A stretch of DNA of 6,569 bases from Patescibacteria group bacterium (GTDB taxonomy: Bacteria > Patescibacteriota > Minisyncoccia > Minisyncoccales > UBA10102), in the NCBI GenBank assembly GCA_018816925.1, contig JAHIUP010000016.1:1-6569 (forward strand), given 5' to 3'. Shown piece by piece: positions 1 through 5,457 of this stretch. Position 1 is the stretch's first letter. Every line of letters starts with the position of its first letter. Below the pieces are notes generated by a model. That model did not search any database and was not told the origin of the DNA. It saw nothing but the letters and a program-made list of their open reading frames with translations. A program made the translations under genes and the position numbers.

Positions 1-75
1 ATTAAAATTATCGAAAACGCTGACTGTTTGATTTCCGTTATCAAATATCTTGGATAAGTTCTTAATCCTGATCAT
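1..75 (-). CDS. ABC transporter ATP-binding protein, N-terminal fragment (cut by window edge)
   Basis: An open frame of 25 codons runs from an ATG at 75-73 to the left edge without a stop. The translation begins MIRIKNLSKIF, continues with DNGNQTVSVFDNFN, and matches the first beta strands of ABC ATPases of the LolD/MacB/FtsE type, where an 'I.IKNLSK.F..G' stretch precedes the Walker A loop. Walker A itself would lie beyond the window. No Shine-Dalgarno is visible; the ATG lies only 13 nt after the 3' end of the tRNA-like gene, so both are probably on one transcript started at the promoter at 173-201. The family is inferred from a short N-terminal pattern only, and the transported substrate cannot be told. 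A chance ORF of this length is possible but the residue pattern argues against it. Confidence 0.6.
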   Translation of the reverse strand, partial: MIRIKNLSKIFDNGNQTVSVFDNFN

Positions 76-88
76 ACTAGAATTGTTG

Positions 89-160
89 TAGGCCGTGAAG
101 GATTCGCACCTCCATCCCCCCAATAAAGAATTGGGAACTTTACTATTAAGCTAACGGCCT
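89..160 (-). tRNA. Atypical tRNA-Lys(CUU)-like gene
   Basis: The minus strand folds into a full cloverleaf of 72 nt. The acceptor AGGCCGT/ACGGCCT is a perfect 7-bp stem with discriminator A. The D arm is GCTT-AATAGTA-AAGT, the anticodon arm CCCAA-TTCTTTA-TTGGG, the variable loop GGGAT and the T arm GGAGG-TGCGAAT-CCTTC. The anticodon is CTT, which reads Lys AAG. CCA is not encoded (CAA follows the discriminator). Several conserved bases are changed: position 18 is A instead of G, position 55 is G instead of T, and position 37 is T instead of a purine. T32 and A38 can pair, which would shrink the anticodon loop to five bases. Other tertiary contacts look intact: T8-A14, A15-T48, G19-C56 and T54-A58. 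It has its own promoter and lies just past the class I lysS terminator. It may be a divergent decoding tRNA-Lys or a tRNA-like RNA with another role. Confidence 0.75.
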
Positions 161-172
161 GCGTTATAATTC

Positions 173-201
173 AGTATATCTTTACAAAAGAACGCAGTCA
201 A
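173..201 (-). promoter_or_regulatory. Sigma70-type promoter of the tRNA-Lys-like gene
   Basis: On the minus strand TTGACT (201-196) and TATACT (178-173) are separated by exactly 17 nt, each matching five of six consensus bases. A run of six A residues lies directly upstream of the -35 box and could act as an UP element. The -10 box ends 12 nt before the tRNA 5' end, so the transcript would start a few bases before the mature tRNA. It probably also serves the ABC ATPase gene behind the tRNA. Confidence 0.75.
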
Positions 202-220
202 TTTTTTGGCTCTTCTTTCG

Positions 221-261
221 TAAATTATAAAATGGGCGGTGATCCGAGGATCACCGCCCAT
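221..261 (-). terminator. Intrinsic terminator of the lysS transcription unit
   Basis: Positions 232-245 and 248-261 form a perfect 14-bp inverted repeat. On the minus strand the tip reads CTCG closed by C-G, a two-base loop across a C-G pair similar to the stable CUUG tetraloop. The stem is followed on that strand by TTTATAATTTA, a broken T-rich run, while the plus strand side has none; this orients it as a terminator for the minus strand. It starts 26 nt after the lysS stop codon. Confidence 0.85.
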
Positions 262-287
262 ATGTGTACTGCTGTGCTTACTCCTCT

Positions 288-1919
288 TTAGATATTGAGC
301 AGCACGGCGGTTCGCTCTATACCGATTGCCCAGATGAAAGTCGCAAGTCGTGGACCAGTATCGCGGTCAATCAATAGCTGGTACACATCCCGGAAAAAGG
401 AGCGTTGCAGCTTCTTGAGCTCGCTGTTCAACACCCCCTCAATCCGCGGAATCCCGTACACTGTTACCTCAATCTCTTTTACTGATACCTCCTTCGTAGA
501 GAGTAGGAATTCGCGAAGTTGGCGTACCTGCTGCCTGGCTTCTTCGCTCATATCCTCAGCGTATCCTTGGTTGACGGTTTCGCGGACGGCGATCATCTCT
601 TGAGGGTTGTAATCCTCAAGCCATGAATGCGCCTTGCGGAGAAGTTCTACTACTGAGTCTGCATGGTAGCCGAATCCCATCCTTTCCACCAGCGAGACCA
701 CTTTCGCAGAGTCCCACTGCATGATCTGACCGAACGCCACGGCTTGCCGAAATGGAATGGGGTTTCTGTGCTTGAGATGAGACAGTTCCTCCCACAGAGG
801 AGCCAGAGAACGCGCGTAGGCCGAACCCTCTCCCTCTGTCAGAAAGTCCTGCACTGCCTGTTCGAACTCGTCGTACTGGCGATAGATCTCCGTGTCAAAC
901 GCCAGATCGAAGGACCGATGCGGACTCTTGCGCAGGTAGAGCCACTTCAATAGCTCCGGCTGGTAGATGCGGAGGAGCTGAGACGGAGTCGCCGCGTTCC
1001 CCTTAGATCCGGACATCTTGCCTGGCTGCCCGCGGAGGTTGATGAACTCGTACCCCACGAACACCGGGGGTTCAATACCGAAGATTTCCCGGGCAATCGC
1101 GCTGGAGGTATCGTAACTCCCTCCAGGGGAAGCGTGGTCGTGGCCTCCTGGTTCGAATACAACTCCCTCTGCCTTCCACCGCATTGACCAGTCAATTTTC
1201 CACGCCAGCTTGACGATTGGTACCTCGGAAAAGTCCACCGTCTCCCGTTGATTCGTGTCCAGACAGTGGTAGGTTATCCTGGTTTCGCCATCGTACTCCA
1301 GGATTCTTGTGTTATCCTTGCCGGTGAACCGAGAGTACACCGACACAGGGTAGTGCTCCTTTGCATACGCCATCTCGTCGATCTCCCTACTTCTCTTGCC
1401 CTTCTCGGACATGAAGGAAAGCAGGATCTCGGCTATGCGGTGGCGCTGCTGCATGGCGCGCGCGACGAGCTCCGTATACCTGCCCGAGGCGTATTCCTCG
1501 GTTTGGTAGCGGTAGATCAGCTCAATGCCAAGCTCTCGCATGGCGTCCTCGAACTCTTCCTCCAGGACACGGGCATAGGATTTGTCTTGCCTCCAGGGTG
1601 CCGGCACTCTGCTTAGAGGCATGCCGATGTACTGGGTGAAGGATTCGTCCACGCCTGCCGGTACCTTGCGGAACCGGTCAAAGTCATCCCACGAGAAGAG
1701 AAGACGTGCTTCTCTGCCACGGCGCCGCAACTCGAAAGCGGTCGCAAATGAGGTCATCACGTCCCGGAAATTTCCAAAGTGCACAGGTCCAGAGGGAGAA
1801 ATCCCAGCGGCGCATGTGTATATCTCTTCGTTGGGGAATATCTCCAAGACGCGATCTACAACCCGGCTCATCCAGTCTCCTTCCAGCGTTCTTGTGACCC
1901 GATTCGTCCTTTCGTCCAC
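288..1919 (-). CDS. lysS: Lysyl-tRNA synthetase, class I (archaeal type)
   Basis: The 543-residue product charges tRNA-Lys with lysine using ATP in the cytoplasm. It is a class I enzyme, not the class II LysRS found in most bacteria: the Rossmann ATP-binding signature is present as PSGPVHFGN (residues 42-50, the HIGH equivalent) and GKMSGSKGN (300-308, the KMSKS equivalent). The family block KIDWSMRW (241-248) and FSWDDFDRFRKVP (75-87) agree. The C-terminal part is helical and ends GPRLATFIWAIG, as in this family; length is typical (about 500-550). The chosen start is GTG at 1919, with GGAGG six bases upstream and a Trp at residue 16 that the family often has near its N-terminus. An ATG at 1871 (residue 17) with its own AAGGAG is the alternative. 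The gene lies 71 nt behind the S66 peptidase gene with no terminator between, and ends at a strong terminator. The function is near certain, the start less so. Confidence 0.97.
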   Translation of the reverse strand: MDERTNRVTRTLEGDWMSRVVDRVLEIFPNEEIYTCAAGISPSGPVHFGNFRDVMTSFATAFELRRRGREARLLFSWDDFDRFRKVPAGVDESFTQYIGMPLSRVPAPWRQDKSYARVLEEEFEDAMRELGIELIYRYQTEEYASGRYTELVARAMQQRHRIAEILLSFMSEKGKRSREIDEMAYAKEHYPVSVYSRFTGKDNTRILEYDGETRITYHCLDTNQRETVDFSEVPIVKLAWKIDWSMRWKAEGVVFEPGGHDHASPGGSYDTSSAIAREIFGIEPPVFVGYEFINLRGQPGKMSGSKGNAATPSQLLRIYQPELLKWLYLRKSPHRSFDLAFDTEIYRQYDEFEQAVQDFLTEGEGSAYARSLAPLWEELSHLKHRNPIPFRQAVAFGQIMQWDSAKVVSLVERMGFGYHADSVVELLRKAHSWLEDYNPQEMIAVRETVNQGYAEDMSEEARQQVRQLREFLLSTKEVSVKEIEVTVYGIPRIEGVLNSELKKLQRSFFRDVYQLLIDRDTGPRLATFIWAIGIERTAVLLNI

Positions 1920-1925
1920 AGTAGT

Positions 1926-1930
1926 CCTCC
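1926..1930 (-). promoter_or_regulatory. Shine-Dalgarno of lysS (GTG start)
   Basis: The minus strand reads GGAGG-ACTACT-GTG, giving a 5-base match to the anti-SD at 6 nt from the GTG at 1919. This decides for the longer lysS start. A second good SD (GGAG at 1880-1877, 5 nt before ATG 1871) lies inside the frame. Confidence 0.7.
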
Positions 1931-1990
1931 GTGCGTAGATTTTGTTTATGTTCTACAATGTTTCTACCATATTTCACTGTTTTTTGCAAC

Positions 1991-3040
1991 TTAAAGTGTT
2001 CGTATCGCATAGGGTGATTCAAGGAGACGAAACGTCTGTTGATCAGAGTTGATATCTGCCCTTGCGCCGAGAGGCAGAACGAGCTGCGGATCCGTATGAC
2101 CAAAATCCATATTTGAGACAATCGGCAAATCAGACCGGCCAAACTCGCCAGCTACAATAGAGAGAATCTTCTCATCAAGCTTTTTCTTTTCTTGATCGGA
2201 ATAATCCCTAGCGCGGGCAAACAGTAACCCTGCAATCTTGCCATACACTCCTTGGGCTCCGTAATTTCGCAATACATGGTCTACCACATGCAAGGAAGAT
2301 TTTGTCTCAGATGTTTCCAGTATGAGTATCTTACCTTGCCAGAAGTCCTTTGGGGGCCAAAAGTCAGTCGCTTTTACCATTTCCAGCACTTCCAAACACC
2401 CTCCTGCTAACTCCCCTTGTGTAACTCCCTTGCCTTGCAGCCATCTCCAGCCATCGGCTTTCTTGAGTGTGTTAATCTTTCCTGTGTTTTCTTTGTTGTT
2501 CCAGTCAGAGTATCCGTCGCAGTAGCTGGAATATGGGTGGTACTCGTAATTCGTGAACTTCTCAAACAAAAACTCTCGCACATGCTTTTCAAATTCTTGA
2601 GGCAGGCTTTCCATTTGAGAAAGCCCGGCCATGACCGAGGGGCCGTAAAACGTCACTAGCCCCAGCTGACTGCGCAATAGGTGAATTGTTGTGGTATCTG
2701 AATATCCCAGAAAGAACTTTGGGTTCTTTTGCATGAGTTCTTTATCAAGAAAGGGCAAAATCCGCACAGAATCATTGCCCCCAATTGAGGTAATAATCCC
2801 CTTTACTTCGGGGTCGGCAAATGCTGCATTAAGGTCTTTGGCTCTGGTTTTCGGGTTTCTCCAGAGAACATCAGCATCTGCCCTTGTATTGGAAAATTCC
2901 TTTATCTTGAAACCAAGCTTCTGCAGAGCTTTTAATCCGTTCTCGTATATATGCGGGAATGTTGCGGGCCCTCCCCAGGAAGGTGAGACCACGCCAATAG
3001 TATCTCCCCTTTTCAGTTGTTTTGGTTTTGTATACATCAT
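1991..3040 (-). CDS. S66 family peptidase (LD-carboxypeptidase / MccF-like)
   Basis: The 349-residue cytoplasmic serine peptidase belongs to MEROPS family S66, which holds LdcA (removes the terminal D-Ala from muropeptide tetrapeptides in peptidoglycan recycling) and MccF (cleaves microcin C-type aminoacyl-nucleotide toxins). The catalytic Ser is in GYSDTT (Ser114), the Glu in ILILETSET (Glu242), and the His in NMDFGHTDPQ (His315). A GGND block (87-90) and GGCLEVL (213-219) are also family marks. The order and spacing of the triad, and the Trp-rich insert around residues 180-200, look closer to MccF-like members than to classical LdcA; that is my inference. The start is ATG at 3040: it sits one base after the stop of the phosphatase gene with GGAG at 3053-3050. 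A TTG 14 codons upstream would overlap the previous gene and has no SD. No signal peptide is seen. The segment is more AT-rich than its flanks. Confidence 0.92.
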   Translation of the reverse strand: MMYTKPKQLKRGDTIGVVSPSWGGPATFPHIYENGLKALQKLGFKIKEFSNTRADADVLWRNPKTRAKDLNAAFADPEVKGIITSIGGNDSVRILPFLDKELMQKNPKFFLGYSDTTTIHLLRSQLGLVTFYGPSVMAGLSQMESLPQEFEKHVREFLFEKFTNYEYHPYSSYCDGYSDWNNKENTGKINTLKKADGWRWLQGKGVTQGELAGGCLEVLEMVKATDFWPPKDFWQGKILILETSETKSSLHVVDHVLRNYGAQGVYGKIAGLLFARARDYSDQEKKKLDEKILSIVAGEFGRSDLPIVSNMDFGHTDPQLVLPLGARADINSDQQTFRLLESPYAIRTL

Positions 3041-3041
3041 A

Positions 3042-3677
3042 TTATGCTTCTCCAAGATGGGCATGGTCGTTAAAGGTAACAAGTTCCCAGTGGTCTTTGC
3101 CTTCTGGCAGTTGGAACACGGTTATACCCGTATTGCTGATATATACGGGAAAGGGTGAGCTTCCTTGTACAAAGGGAATGTGCTCTGGTCCATACAACAC
3201 AATGCTCAGCATCATTTTCATGGGCAAGCTGTGCATTACTACTAGGATGTTCTGTTGCGATATGCGCTTCATCTCTTTTAGAAACTTATCAGTCCTGTCC
3301 CTCACTTCTCCGATGGACTCTTCGTCCTGCCATTTCCAATAAGGGTCTCGTGACCGAGAACGCAGAGCTGTGTGAAATTCCTTAGCTTCTTCCCCCTCCA
3401 CTTCTTTGCCGAGGAGAGAGGTGGGTTTCCCCCACTCGTTCACCAGAGGCGTTGCCTGAATCGGCAGATTGAAAACTTGGTTGATAATCTCTGCTGTTTC
3501 CTGTGCTCTTTTAAGAGTACTGCAGTATAAGGCTTCTATGGGAATGTGCTTGAATCGTTCTTTTAGGATGCGGGCCTGTTCTTTTCCTTTTGGCGAAAGC
3601 GGAGCGTCTGGCGTTTGGTAAATGCGCTGGGCGTTTCCTTCGCTTTCGCCGTGCCGTATAAGATAAAGGGTTTTCAT
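3042..3677 (-). CDS. Histidine phosphatase family protein (phosphoglycerate-mutase-like)
   Basis: The 211-residue protein has the fold and catalytic residues of the histidine phosphatase superfamily (branch 1). The N-terminal LIRHGES motif gives Arg8 and the phospho-accepting His9. Arg57 in STLKRAQETAEI, Glu81 in VNEWGKP as likely proton donor, and His149 in VVMHSLPMK complete the phosphate pocket. The family covers cofactor-dependent mutases, cobalamin/ribazole phosphatases, SixA-like and broad phosphatases; the substrate cannot be told here. The second-His motif is HS instead of the common HG. The start is forced: an in-frame TAA lies six bases upstream of the ATG at 3677. There is no Shine-Dalgarno. 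The gene begins 30 nt after the CCA end of tRNA-Gln, and its stop is one base from the next ATG. Hand counts of single rows suggest lower GC than in ftsX or lysS. Confidence 0.9.
   Translation of the reverse strand: MKTLYLIRHGESEGNAQRIYQTPDAPLSPKGKEQARILKERFKHIPIEALYCSTLKRAQETAEIINQVFNLPIQATPLVNEWGKPTSLLGKEVEGEEAKEFHTALRSRSRDPYWKWQDEESIGEVRDRTDKFLKEMKRISQQNILVVMHSLPMKMMLSIVLYGPEHIPFVQGSSPFPVYISNTGITVFQLPEGKDHWELVTFNDHAHLGEA
3050..3053 (-). promoter_or_regulatory. Shine-Dalgarno of the S66 peptidase gene
   Basis: GGAG lies inside the last codons of the phosphatase gene, 9 nt before ATG 3040. The arrangement GGAG...TAA-T-ATG supports the short start and suggests translational coupling. Confidence 0.65.
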
Positions 3678-3707
3678 GGTTTAGGGGTCTCGGTCAGGCG
3701 CTCAAAG

Positions 3708-3781
3708 TGGCTCCGAGGCCTGGATTCGAACCAGGATTAATGGATTCAGAGTCCATTGGCCTACCGTTAGCCGACCTCGGA
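3708..3781 (-). tRNA. tRNA-Gln(CUG)
   Basis: A standard cloverleaf on the minus strand has acceptor TCCGAGG/CCTCGGA, D arm GGCT-AACGGTA-GGCC, anticodon arm ATGGA-CTCTGAA-TCCAT and T arm CCTGG-TTCGAAT-CCAGG. The anticodon CTG reads CAG, Gln. Discriminator G (3711) is usual for tRNA-Gln. CCA is encoded at 3710-3708. All invariant bases (T8, G18G19, T33, A37, TTC at 54-56) are present, in contrast to the tRNA-like gene at 89-160. It has its own promoter and heads the transcript of the phosphatase gene. Confidence 0.95.
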
Positions 3782-3802
3782 TCGTTGCATAACACAAGTG
3801 TG

Positions 3803-3831
3803 AGCATATCACAAAATGCGCCTGATTTCAA
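3803..3831 (-). promoter_or_regulatory. Sigma70-type promoter for tRNA-Gln and downstream genes
   Basis: On the minus strand TTGAAA (3831-3826) and TATGCT (3808-3803) are separated by 17 nt. The -10 ends 21 nt before the tRNA-Gln 5' end. No other convincing promoter is seen before the phosphatase or S66 genes, so this one probably drives tRNA-Gln, the phosphatase, the S66 peptidase and perhaps lysS. Confidence 0.65.
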
Positions 3832-3842
3832 CCTAGATTCTA

Positions 3843-3859
3843 CCTTGGCTAAGCCAAGG
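3843..3859 (-). terminator. Hairpin after ftsX, possible weak terminator
   Basis: A perfect 7-bp stem CCTTGGC/GCCAAGG with a three-base loop starts one base after the ftsX stop codon. The sequence after it on the minus strand (TAGAATCTAGG) has no T-run, so intrinsic termination would be weak. It may act as a 3' end stabiliser or a Rho-assisted end, or allow read-through into the tRNA-Gln unit. Confidence 0.4.
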
Positions 3860-3860
3860 A

Positions 3861-4769
3861 TTACACGCGGAGGTAGCGGCGGATGGCTATCGTAGAAGAG
3901 AGAACTCCGAGACCCACGCCTACTCCCAACTGAAGCAGAAGGAGCATGAAGAAATTGCCCCAGAGGTAACTCCACAGAGAAAACCCGGGAACCAGCGCCT
4001 CCAGCCGTGGAGCGAAAAAAAAGATGGAGGGAATCATAAGCAGAAGGGTAATCCCTGTGGCAGACGCCCCCGCGAGTATGCCCTGCACAAGAAATGGTCC
4101 GCGCACGAACCAGTTAGAAGCCCCCACCAGCTTCATTACCTCAATTTCGTCTCGCGAATTGAAAATGGCAAGGCGCACCGTGTTGAAAGCCACAAGCACG
4201 GCAATAATTCCGAGGATGAAACTCATAAGAAACACCCCAACTCGCACCGCCGCGCTCACCTGGGAGACCCGTTGTATCACGGGGGCGCGGTCCTGATAGT
4301 CCACCTTTGAGATTAGGGGAGCAAAAGAGCTCGTGGAAAGGAAGGCGGTTATCTGCTCGTAGGCCTCGGGGCTCTCCGCCCGGATGCTCAAGGAAGCGAG
4401 GAGGGGGTTGCCCCCTACCGCGACAAGCGACTCCATGACCACGTCGTCTTGAAGATGGCGCTCCTGGAAACGCTCAAGCGCCTCCGCCTTGGAAACATAC
4501 TCCACCTGGCGCACCACGGACATCTTAATTATTGCCTCTTTCGCGTCCAGAATATCCTGCTCGCTCGCCTCATCGGTAAAGTACGTGCTTATGGCTATGC
4601 GATTCTCAATGGAAGCCACCACGTAGCTGCTAAATCCCTGCAAGAACACCAGAAAAGTAAACAGGGAGACAGCAATAACCATAACCACAATGGCGGCGGA
4701 AGAAGAACTCCTGTCCCGCACGAATCTCTCCCAGCCGAGTTTTCCTATTCTCCGAAATGATGCAAACAT
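3861..4769 (-). CDS. ftsX: Cell division protein FtsX (ABC transporter-type permease subunit)
   Basis: The 302-residue inner-membrane protein pairs with FtsE to transmit ATP hydrolysis to peptidoglycan hydrolases at the septum. Four membrane segments can be seen: about 25-44, 176-198, 224-252 and 272-296. Residues about 50-170 form the extracellular domain that in known systems contacts a hydrolase or its activator. The strongest family mark is the cytoplasmic loop and following helix at 196-230, with NTVRLAIFNSRDEIEVMKLV and GASNWFVRGPFL. The N-terminus has a basic cytoplasmic helix before TM1. Length is close to that of Gram-positive FtsX. The start ATG is 4 nt after the ftsE stop with no strong SD, so translation is probably coupled to ftsE. 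The partner hydrolase is not in this window. Confidence 0.95.
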   Translation of the reverse strand: MFASFRRIGKLGWERFVRDRSSSSAAIVVMVIAVSLFTFLVFLQGFSSYVVASIENRIAISTYFTDEASEQDILDAKEAIIKMSVVRQVEYVSKAEALERFQERHLQDDVVMESLVAVGGNPLLASLSIRAESPEAYEQITAFLSTSSFAPLISKVDYQDRAPVIQRVSQVSAAVRVGVFLMSFILGIIAVLVAFNTVRLAIFNSRDEIEVMKLVGASNWFVRGPFLVQGILAGASATGITLLLMIPSIFFFAPRLEALVPGFSLWSYLWGNFFMLLLLQLGVGVGLGVLSSTIAIRRYLRV

Positions 4770-4773
4770 AATA

Positions 4774-5454
4774 TTAAATTACGAATCTTCCCCGTTCCTC
4801 ATCCCTCGCGAGACGACCGTTCTCTAGGGTAAGCACCCTCTTGCCGAGCCGATTAATAACCTCCCGATTGTGGGTGGCGAGGAGCACGGTGGTGCCGAGT
4901 TCATTTATTCTCACAAGCAAACGGATAATGTCCCTTGTGTGGTAGGGGTCCAGGTTCCCTGTGGGCTCGTCCGCTATAATCACGCGGGGGCGGTGGACAA
5001 GGGCCCTAGCAATGGCAACGCGCTGACGCTCCCCTCCCGAGAGCTGAGCGGGAAACTGGTGGGCTTTACCCAGCAGACCCACGATATCCAGCACCTCGCT
5101 TACCTCCCTCGCAATAACGTCCTCTCCCGCTCCCATAACCTCTAGAACATAGGCAACATTCTCGTAGGCGGTGCGCGAAGGAAGCAGCTTATAATCCTGG
5201 AACACTACTCCGAGCCGTCTCCGTATGGCGGGAAGCTGGTTCCCCGCTACGCGGTTCACGCTCTCCCCTTCAAATACCACTTCCCCGGAGGTGGGACGCT
5301 CTTCCGCGAGTAGGAGCCGCAGGAGCGTGCTCTTTCCAGCTCCCGACTTCCCCACAAAGGAAACGAACTCTCCGGGCTTTACCTCAAAGGAAACTTCCCT
5401 TAGGGCAACAAGCTCCGGCTCATAGATTTTCGTGACTTGCTGGTAAGATATCAT
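4774..5454 (-). CDS. ftsE: Cell division ATP-binding protein FtsE
   Basis: The 226-residue ABC ATPase drives the FtsEX complex at the cytoplasmic face of the membrane. All nucleotide-binding motifs are intact: Walker A GKSGAGKST (35-43), Q-loop Gln86 in VFQDYKLLP, signature LSGGE (138-142), Walker B VIIADEP (158-164), D-loop GNLD (166-169) and H-switch His195. The FQDYKLLP and AYENVAY stretches, the short length and the ftsX gene directly behind identify FtsE rather than another ABC ATPase. The ATG at 5454 is 3 nt after the prfB stop (TAA TTA ATG). Only weak purine runs precede it, which suggests coupling to prfB translation. Confidence 0.96.
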   Translation of the reverse strand: MISYQQVTKIYEPELVALREVSFEVKPGEFVSFVGKSGAGKSTLLRLLLAEERPTSGEVVFEGESVNRVAGNQLPAIRRRLGVVFQDYKLLPSRTAYENVAYVLEVMGAGEDVIAREVSEVLDIVGLLGKAHQFPAQLSGGERQRVAIARALVHRPRVIIADEPTGNLDPYHTRDIIRLLVRINELGTTVLLATHNREVINRLGKRVLTLENGRLARDEERGRFVI

Positions 5455-5457
5455 TAA

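Noticed and set aside
27..47. Small hairpin with arms TTTGAT/ATCAAA downstream of the tRNA-like gene.
   Set aside because: Six AT-rich base pairs, no T-run, and it lies inside the ABC ATPase reading frame.
1949..1959. The 11-mer TGTTCTACAAT (plus strand) recurs on the minus strand at 6530-6520 in the prfB promoter.
   Set aside because: The two copies have different orientation relative to their genes and no -35 partner exists on the plus strand at 1949; a chance match in AT-rich leaders is likely.
1959..1990. Weak promoter candidate before lysS (TTGCAA-17-TAGAAA on the minus strand).
   Set aside because: The -10 box matches the consensus poorly and there is no terminator after the S66 gene, so read-through explains lysS expression as well.
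1684..2142. 152-residue minus-strand frame across the S66-lysS junction.
   Set aside because: It overlaps both real genes in another frame and shows no family pattern; it is Arg/Ser/Leu-rich like a shadow frame.
4024..4760. Plus-strand frames antisense to ftsX (90 and 103 codons).
   Set aside because: They lack ribosome sites and family patterns and are mirror images of a clear ftsX gene.
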